Assembly (NCBI GenBank): GCA_031284525.1
Contig: JAISZR010000003.1
Location: 62,001-126,000 of the forward strand
Length of the DNA stretch: 64,000 bases
Source: Oscillospiraceae bacterium
Lineage (GTDB): Bacteria; Bacillota; Clostridia; Oscillospirales; Ruminococcaceae
Reading direction: 5' to 3'
Position 1 is the stretch's first letter, and each line of letters starts with the position of its first letter. The translations under genes and the position numbers were made by a program. Below, in pieces: positions 10,209 to 18,013 of this stretch. The notes below the pieces were generated by a model. The model had not been told where the DNA came from and ran no database searches. It was given only the letters and a program-made list of their open reading frames with translations.

Positions 10209-11270
10209 GTGAATAAGAAACTTACTATATCGATCGCCTCAGTTATCATTGCGATAGTCGTTTTATGCGTTTCTCTTGATTATTTCAGAACGGCGGATCC
10301 GCAGCCAGAAAATACCGCTGAACCGGCGTTTTCTGCAGTTCTCGTGACTCAAATAGGTGGACTTGATGACAAATCTTTTAACGAATCGGCGTGGTCGGGG
10401 TTAAAGAGAGCCGAAGAAGAATTAGGGGTCACTATTCAACCCATAGCATCCGACCGAGCAGCTGATTACGTGACCAATTTAGAAAAGGCGACGGATGAAG
10501 CACCGAACATTGTGTGGGGTATCGGCTTTGGGTTAGCACAGGCAATGGAGGCAACTGCAAAGGCAAATCCGACTCAGAAGTATGGGCTCGTTGACTGCAA
10601 GCTAGAAGAAATGCCGCCCAATTTGGTGTGTGTAACCTTCAAAGAGCAAGAAGGCGCTTTTTTGGCGGGATATCTTGCGGGATTCCAAACAAAAACCGGG
10701 AAGATTGGATTTATCGGCGGGATAGACAGTCCCATTATCAACAGGTTTAAAAATGGATATGAAGCAGGTGCCAAATATATTGCTAAAGAGTTAGGGAAAG
10801 AGGTTGGAGTTGTTACCCGGTATATCAACAGTTTCGACGATTTGGCAAAGGCAAAGGATGTTGCAACAAAGATGATATCTGATGGTTGTGATACCTTATT
10901 TCATGCGGCAGGAGGTGCCGGCCGTGGGGCGATAGAAGCGGCGGCAGAGCTAAATAGTCAAGTAATTGGAGTTGACATGGATCAGCATGATGTTGCCCCT
11001 AATAACGTCATTGCTTCTGTTGTTAAGCATGTCGATAACGCAATCTTCAGTATTACAGAAAGAATCCAAAAAAATGAACTCGATTTTTACGGAACTGGCC
11101 TTGAATTTGGGCTTAAAGACGGTGGCCTTGATCTGATTGGCCTCTCGGAAGATGTGCCGGCAGAGTTTATAACTGGATTGGAAAAAGTTAAGCAGAAAAT
11201 CATAGCAGGTGAGTTAGTTGTTCCGGCAACTGACGAAGAGTTGGTCCTCTTTGTGGGGAAAAATGTGTAA
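10209..11270 (+). CDS. BMP-family (PnrA-like) nucleoside-binding protein
   Basis: Extracytoplasmic solute-binding protein of the basic membrane protein family, which in studied cases binds purine nucleosides for an ABC importer. The GTG at 10209 is chosen because GAGAGGA lies 6 nt upstream; an in-frame ATG at 10194 has no site. The N-terminus has Lys residues and one hydrophobic segment. The single cysteine in that segment sits in VVLC, not a good lipobox, so it may be anchored by an uncleaved helix. The body shows GGLDDKSFNES, GFGLAQAMEATA, and a periplasmic-binding-protein I fold. ABC transporter subunits are not in the window. It follows deoD. Confidence 0.88.
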   Translation: MNKKLTISIASVIIAIVVLCVSLDYFRTADPQPENTAEPAFSAVLVTQIGGLDDKSFNESAWSGLKRAEEELGVTIQPIASDRAADYVTNLEKATDEAPNIVWGIGFGLAQAMEATAKANPTQKYGLVDCKLEEMPPNLVCVTFKEQEGAFLAGYLAGFQTKTGKIGFIGGIDSPIINRFKNGYEAGAKYIAKELGKEVGVVTRYINSFDDLAKAKDVATKMISDGCDTLFHAAGGAGRGAIEAAAELNSQVIGVDMDQHDVAPNNVIASVVKHVDNAIFSITERIQKNELDFYGTGLEFGLKDGGLDLIGLSEDVPAEFITGLEKVKQKIIAGELVVPATDEELVLFVGKNV

Positions 11271-11279
11271 GAAATAGGC

Positions 11280-11316
11280 AAAAAAATAGGGGGCCGGGGA
11301 TAAACAAACCCGGCCC
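11280..11316 (-). terminator. Strong rho-independent terminator (minus strand)
   Basis: GGGCCGGG (11291-11298) pairs perfectly with CCCGGCCC (11309-11316). On the minus strand the hairpin is followed by a seven-T run (11280-11286), so it ends transcription coming from era and the region 11317-11545. The hairpin may also slow transcription leaving the nucleoside-binding protein gene on the plus strand. Confidence 0.8.
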
Positions 11317-11545
11317 TTGTGGCATGCACGCAGGACGCTGCCTCGAAGAAGATTCCTATACCCTTCTCGAAGGAACTCCCGAAGGGGAAGGCAATTTGCG
11401 ATTCTCTTCCTGCCTCGCTTTCTTGTCTTAGAGGGCGATAGATGCCAACGGAAGAAGCGAATTCAGCGCAGATGCATGAAATGCCTAGCAACCAAGGCAA
11501 TCGCCAAACTTGCCGAAAAGCTCGGATGCGTGGCAGCTGGGAAGA
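11317..11545 (-). other. GC-rich, structure-prone stretch after era, possible RNA
   Basis: This 229-nt gap contains no convincing gene. On the minus strand it can form a nested structure: GCCT/AGGC (11340-11343 with 11389-11392) enclosing two hairpins with tight tetraloops (11362-11373 and 11378-11387), and it runs directly into the strong terminator. It could be a processed 3' UTR RNA or simply a spacer. It does not match tmRNA, SRP RNA or RNase P signatures I know. Confidence 0.3.
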
Positions 11546-12442
11546 TTAAATCAGTCCGATACTTTCAAAAAGTTGCTCCTTGTTTCGCCAGTTTTCCTTG
11601 ACTTTGACCCAACATTTCAGGTTCACTTTTAAGCCTAAAAAGGCCTCTATTTCCACTCTGCTTTGAGTTGCGATCTTTTTAAGCATTTCACCCTTCTTGC
11701 CTATGGTAATCCCCTTGTGACTTTGTTTTTCACACAAAATGGATACTTCTATATCGACTAAGGGGGACCTTTCCCTCTGAGTCATCTTTTCAGTTGTCAC
11801 TGCAATTGTGTGTGGAATCTCTTCACTCAGGTTAAAAAGTATCTTTTCGCGCACTATCTCAGCAACAATGAATCTATCTGGTTGGTTGGTCGCCATCCCT
11901 TCGGGAAAGAGGTGCGGGCCTTCCCTAGCGTGCTTTTCGAACACGTCGAACAAATCAAGAACGCCGTCGCCTGTGACCACAGAGACCGGAACAATTGCCT
12001 CAAATTCGTGTCGTTCGCTGAACAACTCCATCCTTTGAAGCAAAGAGCTTTTATTTTTGAGCAGATCGATTTTGGAGAGGATAAGAACCGATTTCCCTTT
12101 TGTCTTCTTGATGTGATCAATCAAATCCAATTCGGCTGCAGCTATTTCGTTTCCGGTTGCCGTGGCAACAAGCGCGATCAAATCAACATCTAGTATCGAC
12201 CGATATATTTGCGTAGTCATATAACTATCCAAGGCCGTTTTGGATCTGTGTAGCCCCGGCGTATCCATGAACACAAACTGGGCGGCTCCCCTTGTGGTAA
12301 CCCCCGTCGTTCGTGTCCTAGTTGTTTGTGCTTTGGGCGTGACTATCGCGACCTTTTTGCCCACCAATGCATTGAGCAATGACGACTTGCCAACATTGGG
12401 CTTGCCAACGATCGAAATAAATGCGGTGCGCGGGGTCCACAT
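11546..12442 (-). CDS. era: Ribosome-assembly GTPase Era
   Basis: Era binds the 3' end of 16S rRNA and checks small-subunit maturation. The GTPase domain has G1 GKPNVGKSS, G3 DTPG and G4 SKID; the C-terminal KH domain has the GKKGEMLKKI loop. The ATG at 12442 gives the usual length of about 298 residues. An earlier in-frame ATG at 12484 lies inside ybeY and would add a non-conserved tail. It is 7 nt downstream of ybeY, a common partnership in ribosome maturation. Confidence 0.96.
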   Translation of the reverse strand: MWTPRTAFISIVGKPNVGKSSLLNALVGKKVAIVTPKAQTTRTRTTGVTTRGAAQFVFMDTPGLHRSKTALDSYMTTQIYRSILDVDLIALVATATGNEIAAAELDLIDHIKKTKGKSVLILSKIDLLKNKSSLLQRMELFSERHEFEAIVPVSVVTGDGVLDLFDVFEKHAREGPHLFPEGMATNQPDRFIVAEIVREKILFNLSEEIPHTIAVTTEKMTQRERSPLVDIEVSILCEKQSHKGITIGKKGEMLKKIATQSRVEIEAFLGLKVNLKCWVKVKENWRNKEQLFESIGLI

Positions 12443-12449
12443 CTTTTTA

Positions 12450-12959
12450 TCACACTCCAAGAAAGCTCCCTTTCCCAGAAACATTTAATTCTAATCCTAC
12501 TTTGGACATAACTTCCTCTTCTTTTCTGTGCATAGCTGCAGCTTCTAACGGGCCTTTTTCGTGATCATACCCAAGAACATGCAATATTCCATGCACCACC
12601 AAAAACCCAACTTCTCGTTCAAATGAGTGAGCATATCTTTTTGCATGCGCCATTGCCATCTCGAGTGAGATAGCAATGTCACCGAGCATAGCGGCACCGG
12701 TTTCCAAGTTCTTTTCATAGACACCATCTTCGCCGAGGGAGAAGGAAAGGACATCGGTTGCCATATCAACGTTTCTGTATTCTTTATTCAAGGCCCGCAT
12801 ATGTTCATTATCCAAAAAGTTGATGCCAATCTCCGCTGGCAGTTGAACTTTTTCCGCATGCAAAACCGCATTACAACATCTTCTGATAAGTAATTGGAAC
12901 CCCGTCGGAATTTTGACTTTTTTTTGCTTGTTGGAAATTACTATTTTGTAGCCCCTCAT
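12450..12959 (-). CDS. ybeY: Endoribonuclease YbeY
   Basis: Zinc-dependent RNase involved in 16S rRNA 3'-end maturation and ribosome quality control. The metal site motif HGILHVLGYDHE is complete, and RNVDMATDVLSF is the conserved upstream segment. The ATG at 12959 has GGAGGA 7-8 nt upstream; the longer frame to 13013 has no such site. It is cotranscribed with era. Confidence 0.95.
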   Translation of the reverse strand: MRGYKIVISNKQKKVKIPTGFQLLIRRCCNAVLHAEKVQLPAEIGINFLDNEHMRALNKEYRNVDMATDVLSFSLGEDGVYEKNLETGAAMLGDIAISLEMAMAHAKRYAHSFEREVGFLVVHGILHVLGYDHEKGPLEAAAMHRKEEEVMSKVGLELNVSGKGSFLGV

Positions 12960-13028
12960 TGCAAATTCCTCCACAACACAAAACGGGCATTTATATTTAC
13001 GCTGCTCATGCATTTGCGGAAACCTTTG

Positions 13029-13105
13029 TGGTCCGAGTGGCGGGATTCGAACCCACGGCCTCTAGAACCCCATTCTAGCGCTCTACCAAACTGTGCTACA
13101 CCCGG
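13029..13105 (-). tRNA. tRNA-Pro (GGG)
   Basis: A 77-nt cloverleaf with encoded CCA. The acceptor CCGGGTG pairs with CACTCGG; anticodon stem CTAGA/TCTAG holds loop ATGGGGT, anticodon GGG. It is downstream of tRNA-Thr and probably in the same transcript. Confidence 0.95.
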
Positions 13106-13133
13106 ATGTGACGATTTGACTCTTTGGACGTGC

Positions 13134-13209
13134 TGGGGCTGATGAGCAGACTTGAACTGCTGACCTCTTCCTTACCAAGGAAGCGCTCTGCCGCCTGAGC
13201 TACACCAGC
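13134..13209 (-). tRNA. tRNA-Thr (GGT)
   Basis: A 76-nt cloverleaf with encoded CCA. The acceptor GCTGGTG pairs with CATCAGC; anticodon arm CTTCC-TTGGTAA-GGAAG gives GGT. The discriminator base is C. Confidence 0.95.
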
Positions 13210-13245
13210 GTGCAATCCCGCCCAGTCAAATTATACGCCGGATCA

Positions 13246-13274
13246 ATTATACACCAAACTCCGGCCGATTACAA
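13246..13274 (-). promoter_or_regulatory. Promoter of tRNA-Thr and tRNA-Pro
   Basis: On the minus strand TTGTAA (13269-13274), 17-nt spacer, TATAAT (13246-13251). A second TATAAT lies a few bases downstream (near 13231). Confidence 0.75.
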
Positions 13275-13383
13275 GTCGACAGAAGATTGCAATTGTTTAA
13301 GTTTGGATTTTCCCAAAGACAACGCAAATGGACATACTAAATCCCGAAAGATAAACCAGATACCCAAAGTCATCCTAAATATA

Positions 13384-13458
13384 TGGTGACCCGTAAGGGA
13401 ATCGAACCCTTGATTCCGGCGTGAGAGGCCAGCGTCTTCACCTCTTGACCAACGGGCC
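13384..13458 (-). tRNA. tRNA-Glu (CTC)
   Basis: A 75-nt cloverleaf with encoded CCA. The acceptor GGCCCGT pairs with ACGGGTC; anticodon arm CTGGC-CTCTCAC-GCCGG gives CTC. The D arm GGTCAAGAGGTGAAGACG is typical of tRNA-Glu. Confidence 0.95.
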
Positions 13459-13470
13459 AAACGACAAAAG

Positions 13471-13546
13471 TGGCAGGGGCAGAAGGACTTGAACCCTCGA
13501 CACGTGGTTTTGGAGACCACTGCTCTACCAACTGAGCTATACCCCT
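13471..13546 (-). tRNA. tRNA-Trp (CCA)
   Basis: A 76-nt cloverleaf with encoded 3' CCA. The acceptor AGGGGTA pairs with TGCCCCT; anticodon arm GTGGT-CTCCAAA-ACCAC gives CCA. It is the first tRNA after the promoter at 13608-13637. Confidence 0.96.
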
Positions 13547-13607
13547 AAAACTAAAGCAGAGACTTTGCAGCGAGACACTTGCTTGCCAGCTTGTTGCCGA
13601 CGCATTC

Positions 13608-13637
13608 ACTATACCACGAGGCCAACAACCTCGTCAA
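13608..13637 (-). promoter_or_regulatory. Promoter of tRNA-Trp and tRNA-Glu
   Basis: On the minus strand TTGACG (13632-13637), 18-nt spacer, TATAGT (13608-13613), about 60 nt upstream of tRNA-Trp. Confidence 0.7.
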
Positions 13638-13689
13638 CTGCAAATGGGCCTTTGTTTGTTGATGGTTACATAGACGACTTGCAAGGGCT

Positions 13690-13917
13690 ACTTTTTGGCA
13701 GTGTAAAAACCAAAACCTTGATGCCCGTTTGGACAAGCCGCTTCGTTCCGCTCAGGCCCAGTTGCGTCGTCGCATTTGTCTCCCTTTCCCTTGCCGCGGG
13801 ACCAGACCCGAGCTTCTCATACTGGCTTAGTCCCCGGCCTTAAACCGGCCGGCTGCAGCTCTATTGCCTGTTTTTGCACCTCTCAAAGTACCAAAATCTC
13901 CCGAAGAATTTTAGGTA
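13690..13917 (-). other. Structure-rich gap after aepX, possible ncRNA or 3' UTR
   Basis: No gene is visible in 13638-13935. On the minus strand the sequence folds strongly. There is a long hairpin with TACC/GGTA ends (13889-13917) right after the aepX stop, a GC hairpin at 13834-13850, a 9-bp helix 13750-13758 with 13805-13813 enclosing a tetraloop hairpin (13763-13774), and a final hairpin 13710-13714 with 13728-13732 followed by five T. This could be a 3' UTR with terminator or an independent small RNA. No clear promoter was found inside it, and I match it to no known family. Confidence 0.3.
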
Positions 13918-13935
13918 ACTAAGGATTTACTGTTT

Positions 13936-15252
13936 TCAACATTTATGAGGCAAAATTTCAAGAAAATCTTTCATTGGTATGCAGTAGTCCCTCGTTGCGT
14001 TGAAAGCGCTCCCATTTGATAAAATTGATTTTGCCACATTCACCATTGCTGGGTATGCTGCCCTTATCAAATGATTGGCATAGATTACGACGTTCACCCC
14101 AGCGGCTATCAATTCCTTTTCGTGCACCTGGCTATATGATGTCGGAACCACAACAAGGGGGACCCTTTTCTTCAGTCGTTGATAGTGGGAACAAAACTCC
14201 AAAATTTCGCTAGGGGTTGTCGCTTTGCTATGTATCATAATTCCATCTGCGCCGGCTTCTATGTATTTTGAGGCTCTGTCGACGGCATCATCTGTGCCTT
14301 TGTTAAAAATCAAACTTTCTATCCTGGCAATAATCATGAAATCTTCGGTTACTTGCGCTTTTTTCCCCTTTCGAATTTTTTCACAAAACTCTTCGGTGGT
14401 GGCCTGTTGCTGTTTAATCTCTGTCCCGAACATGGAATTCATCTTTAGGCCGCATTTATCCTCAATGATTATCGCTGAAACGCCCAACCGCTCAAGGGAT
14501 CTGACGGTGTAAACAAAGTGTTCTATATGGCCGCCTGTGTCACCATCATATATCATGGGTTTTGTGGTAATCTCGAAAATTTCATTGACTGTTTCAAGCC
14601 GCGAAGACGTGTCAACTAACTCTATGTCAGGTTTGCCTTTCATTGTCGATTCTGTGAGACTACTTAACCAAAAGGCATCGAACTCTTTTCTCTGTTTGTT
14701 GGAATCAGCAACAAAGGTATTCTCAACGACCAGTGCACTCAAACCACTGTGAGCTTCCATAACGCGCACAAATTTTTTCACCGCAAGCAGTCGCCTTAAC
14801 CTCTGCATCCTTAGCTGTGGAGTTGTCCCCAATTCCTTTATCAATGCGTGCGCTGCGGAAGAAGAAATACCGGGGGTATACTCTGGTTCTATAACCTTGC
14901 CATGCCACTCCGCCATAACATCTATGGACCTCTCCCTGACATGAGCCAAAGGTCCCTCTTTCCAATCCGTTCCGTGCACCATATAATCCGGCCTATACTT
15001 TCTTAGATTCGGTTCGTAGTCATGGGTCGTCTGTGGAACAACGGTATCAACACCTTTTACATTTTCAATGACCTCTTTCCTCTGCTCGTACGTCATAAAC
15101 GGCAAACGTTTATATGCGGCAATCGCTTCGTCGGTAAAAAGCCCCACCATTACTTTACCGTATTTTTTCGCAACACGAATGATATTCAAATGTCCGGGGT
15201 GGACCATATCAACAGCCATTGGAACATAAACAAGTTTCTCTTTGGTTCCCAT
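13936..15252 (-). CDS. aepX: Phosphoenolpyruvate mutase fused to a nucleotidyltransferase
   Basis: PEP mutase converts phosphoenolpyruvate to phosphonopyruvate, the first carbon-phosphorus bond in nearly all phosphonate biosynthesis. The C-terminal domain (about residues 185-438) carries the signature EDKCGLKMNS at 264-273 and belongs to the isocitrate-lyase-like TIM barrels. The N-terminal domain (about 1-140) is a cytidylyltransferase-like fold with HPGH at 18-21 and an ISSSAA motif, so it could load CTP onto a phosphonate head group. The ATG has GGGAGGA upstream. It is last in the operon aepY, radical SAM, aepX. The first committed step is secure; the nucleotidyltransferase substrate is inferred. 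No aminoethylphosphonate transaminase is in the window. Confidence 0.93.
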   Translation of the reverse strand: MGTKEKLVYVPMAVDMVHPGHLNIIRVAKKYGKVMVGLFTDEAIAAYKRLPFMTYEQRKEVIENVKGVDTVVPQTTHDYEPNLRKYRPDYMVHGTDWKEGPLAHVRERSIDVMAEWHGKVIEPEYTPGISSSAAHALIKELGTTPQLRMQRLRRLLAVKKFVRVMEAHSGLSALVVENTFVADSNKQRKEFDAFWLSSLTESTMKGKPDIELVDTSSRLETVNEIFEITTKPMIYDGDTGGHIEHFVYTVRSLERLGVSAIIIEDKCGLKMNSMFGTEIKQQQATTEEFCEKIRKGKKAQVTEDFMIIARIESLIFNKGTDDAVDRASKYIEAGADGIMIHSKATTPSEILEFCSHYQRLKKRVPLVVVPTSYSQVHEKELIAAGVNVVIYANHLIRAAYPAMVNVAKSILSNGSAFNATRDYCIPMKDFLEILPHKC

Positions 15253-15264
15253 TATTTCCTCCCT

Positions 15265-16281
15265 CTATTCCGAAAGACAACTTTGGCATAATTTTAAATT
15301 GCTGAGATCTCCACCCTTGTGCTTTTCTCTTAGCTGATTCATTGCCGCCGAGTGCCAGATTGCGTGTATAGATTGCTTGTGTACATTGCCTACCGCTATT
15401 TTCCTTGCCTTATGAGCAGCACATGGCAAAACGGTGCCATCTCCGTGGATAAAAACAGATTCATATGGATAGGAACATCTTTGTGTGCCTTCCTTGGGTT
15501 GTACGTTCTTAGCACGTGCCCTAATGTCATCATCTTCTTCGAATGGACTTATCGGAACAAACCTTTGAATTGCGACATAGTCCACTTTGGGGAGCCAATA
15601 CTCATGGAAACTGTTAACTTCATGAGCATTATCCTCTTGCAAAACCATACTGACTCTTGTGACAGGTAAATCGCAGTGCATTTGTTTCTTCAAGCGAAGG
15701 AAAAGTTCGATGTTTCCCATGACATCTTCGTAGTTAGCCCCAATCCTTATTTTGTTAAAGGTCTCCTTTGTTGCGGAATCTATACTGAAACAAAGCCGCG
15801 TTAATCCCGAATTCAGCAATTTAAGAGACATTTCTTTGTTTAACAAAACGGCATTTGTGTTCAGGTGGATATCCATAATTCCTTTCTGCGATGCATAATT
15901 TATCCTTTCTATGATATCCTTATCAAGCAGAGGTTCATTCGCATGGTTCAATCCAATTGATGGGCAATTATATCTGGAACATTCATCAACCAGCTCACAA
16001 TACGTCTCGAATGTCATTTCCCCACGGTAGTTATAACCAGCTTCCAAATCCGGGTGGCCGTGTACACACATTTTGCAACGCAAATTGCACCTAAATTTGG
16101 TTTCGAACCTCACAAACAACGGGAAATCGGAAACATATGCCATCTTCGAAGCGTTGTCCCAATTGTTTCTGTATTCATCCCACTTGGTCCCAAATTTCCT
16201 TCGGAAGATATCATCAACATCGGCCAGAGAGGAATTAATTACCCTTCCTGCTGATGTTTCCTTTTGATTTAATTCTTTCAT
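15265..16281 (-). CDS. Radical SAM/SPASM enzyme of the phosphonate operon
   Basis: A radical S-adenosylmethionine enzyme. Cys65, Cys69 and Cys72 form the CxxxCxxC site for the catalytic 4Fe-4S cluster (CNLRCKMC). C-terminal cysteines 269, 287, 332 and 335 fit a SPASM/twitch domain with an auxiliary cluster; the segment GDGTVLPC is typical. There is no B12-binding domain. The gene lies 8 nt after aepY and 12 nt before aepX, all co-directional. It very likely acts in the same pathway, for instance tailoring the phosphonate or a sugar or peptide that carries it. The reaction cannot be told from sequence. Radical SAM assignment is firm, pathway role inferred. Confidence 0.9.
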   Translation of the reverse strand: MKELNQKETSAGRVINSSLADVDDIFRRKFGTKWDEYRNNWDNASKMAYVSDFPLFVRFETKFRCNLRCKMCVHGHPDLEAGYNYRGEMTFETYCELVDECSRYNCPSIGLNHANEPLLDKDIIERINYASQKGIMDIHLNTNAVLLNKEMSLKLLNSGLTRLCFSIDSATKETFNKIRIGANYEDVMGNIELFLRLKKQMHCDLPVTRVSMVLQEDNAHEVNSFHEYWLPKVDYVAIQRFVPISPFEEDDDIRARAKNVQPKEGTQRCSYPYESVFIHGDGTVLPCAAHKARKIAVGNVHKQSIHAIWHSAAMNQLREKHKGGDLSNLKLCQSCLSE

Positions 16282-16289
16282 ATTTCACG

Positions 16290-17423
16290 TCACCTCATCA
16301 AATTTCCACAACCAAGAACATTCATAAGGTCATCTTTGATTTCTTTTGGCAAGGTAGTGGGACGTCCCAGATCTTTGCGAGAACCCAAAGCCGTCCTTAT
16401 TTCCAGGAACGCTAATACATCTGAAGAAACAGCCTTGTTTAAAGCACGATCTAAATCAGGGTAATTGTCTACACTTTCAATCAGCTGATAACCACAGGCT
16501 TTCGCGATTTGCGGTAAATTTATGCCATTTGCTACCGTTGGCATTCCTCCGACAGTTTCGTGCGCTTCGTTGTTTATAACGATGTGGACCATATTGTGTG
16601 GTTTCAAAGATCCTATAACTGCCATTGCCCCCATATGCATCAAAACAGCCCCATCACCGTCGATGCAACACACCCTTTGTTGTGGCTTTTTCAAAGCAAC
16701 GCCAAGGGCAATGGAGGAACAGTGCCCCATAGAACCAACCGTCAAGAAATCGTGATCATGTGACTGTTGTTTCTTTTTTCTGATCTCAAATAGTTCCCTT
16801 GATATTTTCCCGGTTGTTGACACAAGAACAGAGTCGTATGCAAATTCAACTATATGCTCTATTACATGCTCTCTCACCATCGAATACTGGTTCTTGTAAT
16901 TGACTATTTGCTGATTCTGAAGCGCACCACTTTTTACCACAAAGGCAATGCTTTTTCCCGTTACTAAGGCCTCTCTGTATTGGTTAATTTTTGTTTTTAA
17001 ATCCCAATTTGACCCCTTGTCAACAAGAAAACACGTAACACCAACATCATTTAACAACTGTTGCGTTATTTCCCCTTGAAACACATGTTGCGGTTCATCT
17101 TTTGTTGCGGGTTCCCCGCGCCAGCCAACAACAAATACACAGGGGATGCCATAAACCTTGGGATGAAGTAGAGAGACAATCGGATTAATAGCGTTGCCTA
17201 TTCCGCTGTTTTGCATATACACCAACGCGGGCCTTTTAGTCGCCAAAAAATGCCCAGCAGCCAACCCCACTGCATTACCCTCATTCGCGGAAATAACATG
17301 TTTGTCAGTGCCACAGTTAGTTGTGAGGTAATCGGATAGCGGTCTTAGCAACGAGTCCGGAACGCCCACAAAAAAATCTATGTTTAGCTCTTTAAACAAT
17401 TCGGCGAATTCTTCTACCTGCAT
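16290..17423 (-). CDS. aepY: Phosphonopyruvate decarboxylase
   Basis: Thiamine-diphosphate enzyme that decarboxylates phosphonopyruvate to phosphonoacetaldehyde, pulling the unfavourable PEP mutase reaction forward. The N-terminal domain has GVPDSLLRPL and the catalytic glutamate Glu48 in ANEGNAVGLAAG. The C-terminal domain has the cofactor motif GDG at 256-258 with NN at 284-285. The ATG at 17423 has GGAGGAGAAAGGG upstream; the frame is open further up to 17546 but without a start signal. At 377 residues it matches the family. First of three tightly spaced genes; the pairing with aepX makes the substrate assignment strong. Confidence 0.94.
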   Translation of the reverse strand: MQVEEFAELFKELNIDFFVGVPDSLLRPLSDYLTTNCGTDKHVISANEGNAVGLAAGHFLATKRPALVYMQNSGIGNAINPIVSLLHPKVYGIPCVFVVGWRGEPATKDEPQHVFQGEITQQLLNDVGVTCFLVDKGSNWDLKTKINQYREALVTGKSIAFVVKSGALQNQQIVNYKNQYSMVREHVIEHIVEFAYDSVLVSTTGKISRELFEIRKKKQQSHDHDFLTVGSMGHCSSIALGVALKKPQQRVCCIDGDGAVLMHMGAMAVIGSLKPHNMVHIVINNEAHETVGGMPTVANGINLPQIAKACGYQLIESVDNYPDLDRALNKAVSSDVLAFLEIRTALGSRKDLGRPTTLPKEIKDDLMNVLGCGNLMR

Positions 17424-17550
17424 GCAAAAACCCTTTCTCCTCCGAAGTGAGACTTGAACTTGGGGGAACGCAAAAATGGAAATAAACGGGGAAATTGCAC
17501 GATCTACAGAGTGTAGAGCTGCAAAAAAGAGACGCGGACGTTGCACTATG

Positions 17551-17627
17551 TGGTGGGCCTTCGGGGACTCGAACCCAGGACAAACCGGTTATGAGCCGGT
17601 TGCTCTAACCAACTGAGCTAAAGGCCC
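17551..17627 (-). tRNA. tRNA with CAU anticodon (elongator Met or Ile2)
   Basis: A 77-nt cloverleaf with encoded CCA. The acceptor GGGCCTT pairs with AAGGCCC; anticodon arm ACCGG-CTCATAA-CCGGT. It lacks the initiator hallmarks (the C1-A72 mismatch and GGG/CCC anticodon stem), so it is elongator Met or the lysidine-modified tRNA-Ile2. It lies between a structured RNA and the phosphonate operon on one strand. Confidence 0.93.
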
Positions 17628-17695
17628 TTGAAAATTTCAGTGCGGATCATGGCGTACGGATAATTGCTACTTTGGGACATTTTCACATACAGATC

Positions 17696-17814
17696 CGGTT
17701 GCTTTGGTGTGGCACGCAGCCGACCATTCACGGCGATCTCTCGCGTCCCGGGGATTTCACGGGTTTCTCCCTCGTGCTGTAGCATGAGGCCACACATTTA
17801 GCATCCAACAACCG
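17696..17814 (-). ncRNA. Candidate compact structured RNA of about 119 nt
   Basis: A consensus promoter ends 6 nt before position 17814. The RNA that would begin there closes on itself: CGGTTG at the 5' end pairs with CAACCG at 17696-17701, a second helix joins 17789-17795 with 17707-17713, a hairpin with TACA loop occupies 17770-17788, and a GCGA-GAGA-TCGC hairpin with a GNRA loop lies at 17733-17744. Terminal pairing exactly at the predicted start argues for a stable RNA. It lacks the 5S rRNA CCGAAC signature and the SRP GGAAGCAGC loop. A loose likeness to cobalamin riboswitch core sequence exists but the downstream gene is a tRNA. Identity unknown. Confidence 0.5.
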
Positions 17815-17819
17815 CCCCG

Positions 17820-17848
17820 ATTATATACGGGAATTTTCCAGTTGTCAA
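17820..17848 (-). promoter_or_regulatory. Consensus SigA promoter facing the structured RNA, tRNA and phosphonate operon
   Basis: On the minus strand TTGACA (17843-17848), 17-nt spacer, TATAAT (17820-17825). This is a perfect consensus promoter of the strength usually seen for stable RNA genes. Confidence 0.9.
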
Positions 17849-18013
17849 GAGAAGATATCTAGCGCCCAACGGATACCGCGCGAAAATTCCGTATAATGTA
17901 GATTGGTAACAATAGGTTATAGAGCTAAAAGGAACGAGTTGGAGGGTCGGCGGTTTTACGTCAATACGTATTGAAAGACCAACCTTTCTGTAATCTTTGC
18001 CACCTTACTTCAA

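Noticed and set aside
11317..11601. Arginine-rich open frame of 94 codons on the plus strand
   Set aside because: It starts inside the terminator region, runs into the era 3' end on the opposite strand, has no ribosome site and a composition typical of non-coding frames.
13029..13609. Several open frames across the minus-strand tRNA cluster, and likewise at 30753-31458
   Set aside because: They run through complete cloverleaf tRNA genes and are artefacts of those sequences.
17696..17814. Cobalamin, SAM-I riboswitch, 5S rRNA or SRP RNA
   Set aside because: Short likenesses to riboswitch cores (GAGGGA...GTGAAATCC) exist, but the conserved remainder is missing and a tRNA follows. The CCGAAC motif of 5S rRNA and the GGAAGCAGC loop of SRP RNA are absent.
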